From Diadophis punctatus similis (taxonomy: Eukaryota; Chordata; Lepidosauria; Squamata; Dipsadidae), in the NCBI GenBank assembly GCA_023053685.1, contig JALIGW010000005.1:27764501-27828500 (forward strand): 64,000 bases of DNA. Reading direction: 5' to 3'. The notes beneath the pieces were generated by a model. It was not told the DNA's origin and did no database searches. It worked only from the letters and a program-made list of their open reading frames with translations. The number at the start of each line of letters is the position of its first letter. Positions within the stretch are counted from its first letter, which is position 1. Positions 63,806-64,000 of the stretch are shown one piece after another. The position numbers and the translations under genes were made by a program.

Positions 63806-64000
63806 CAATTGAATTGAATTGAATTGAATTCTTTATTGGCCAAGTGTGATTGGACACACACACAAAGATTTGTCTTTGGTGCATATGTTCTCAGTGTACA
63901 TAAAAGAAAAGATACATTTGTCAAGAATCATGAGGTACAACACTTAATGATTGTCATAGGGTACAAATAGGCAATCAGGAAACGATATTAATATAAATCG
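63806..64000 (-). mobile_element. CR1 (Snake1-type) 3' tail with (AATTG)n, cut by window end
   Basis: TTCTTTATTGGCCAAGTGTG next to TTGAA repeats at 63806-63832, then the same unique tail as at 52489-52555. It continues past the window. Confidence 0.85.

Larger units (their letters stand above)
59863..64000 (+). other. MCMBP intron 1, 5' part
   Basis: Begins at the donor GTGAGA. The first 550 bp are CpG island, then AT-rich sequence with an L2-like remnant, a CR1 remnant and a CR1 tail. No second MCMBP exon identified. Confidence 0.75.

Noticed and set aside
59863..64000. Search for MCMBP exon 2
   Set aside because: No frame resembling the next part of the protein was found; the intron must extend past the window.

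Overview
This is a window of a vertebrate nuclear genome, almost certainly from a snake and probably an advanced (colubroid) one. The evidence is the repeat mixture: Sauria-type SINEs, L2- and CR1-like LINE 3' ends with (AATA)n tails, two CR1 tails of the kind that seed AGAAT-type microsatellites in snakes, a SPIN-like hAT element, and many hAT and TA-flanked MITEs. The species cannot be named from this window.

Only two real protein-coding genes are supported. The first is a complete SEC23IP (Sec23-interacting protein, p125) on the minus strand, from a start codon at 59469 to a stop codon at 25998. I reconstructed 18 coding exons. All introns are GT-AG and the phases join into a 2,997-nt CDS (998 aa plus stop), close to the roughly 1,000 aa of mammalian SEC23IP. 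The second is the first coding exon of MCMBP (MCM-binding protein) on the plus strand at 59805-59862. The two start codons are 335 bp apart, head to head, in a CpG-rich bidirectional promoter with YY1-like and E2F-like motifs. The same head-to-head pair is known from the mammalian locus (human 10q26), so the synteny is conserved.

Layout: 1-25.7 kb is intergenic sequence downstream of SEC23IP. It is AT-rich and holds LINE, SINE and MITE remnants, one solo LTR and a repeat-poor stretch at 16-24 kb. 25.7-26.0 kb is the proximal 3' UTR. 26-59.5 kb is SEC23IP, with introns heavily loaded with nested transposons. 59.5-59.8 kb is the shared promoter. 59.86-64 kb is MCMBP intron 1, with CR1 remnants near the right edge.

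No new gene system was found. The best leads are in the mobile DNA: a hAT element with a perfect 8-bp target duplication carrying an apparently captured coiled-coil coding fragment (50778-51551); a 3.6-kb SPIN-like composite with at least four insertions filling most of SEC23IP intron 7; a roughly 165-bp tandem repeat with telomere-like motifs in intron 5; hAT families that carry NRF1-like and CRE-like palindromes; and a CR1-seeded ATTCT/ATTCC microsatellite just upstream of the exon 4 acceptor.
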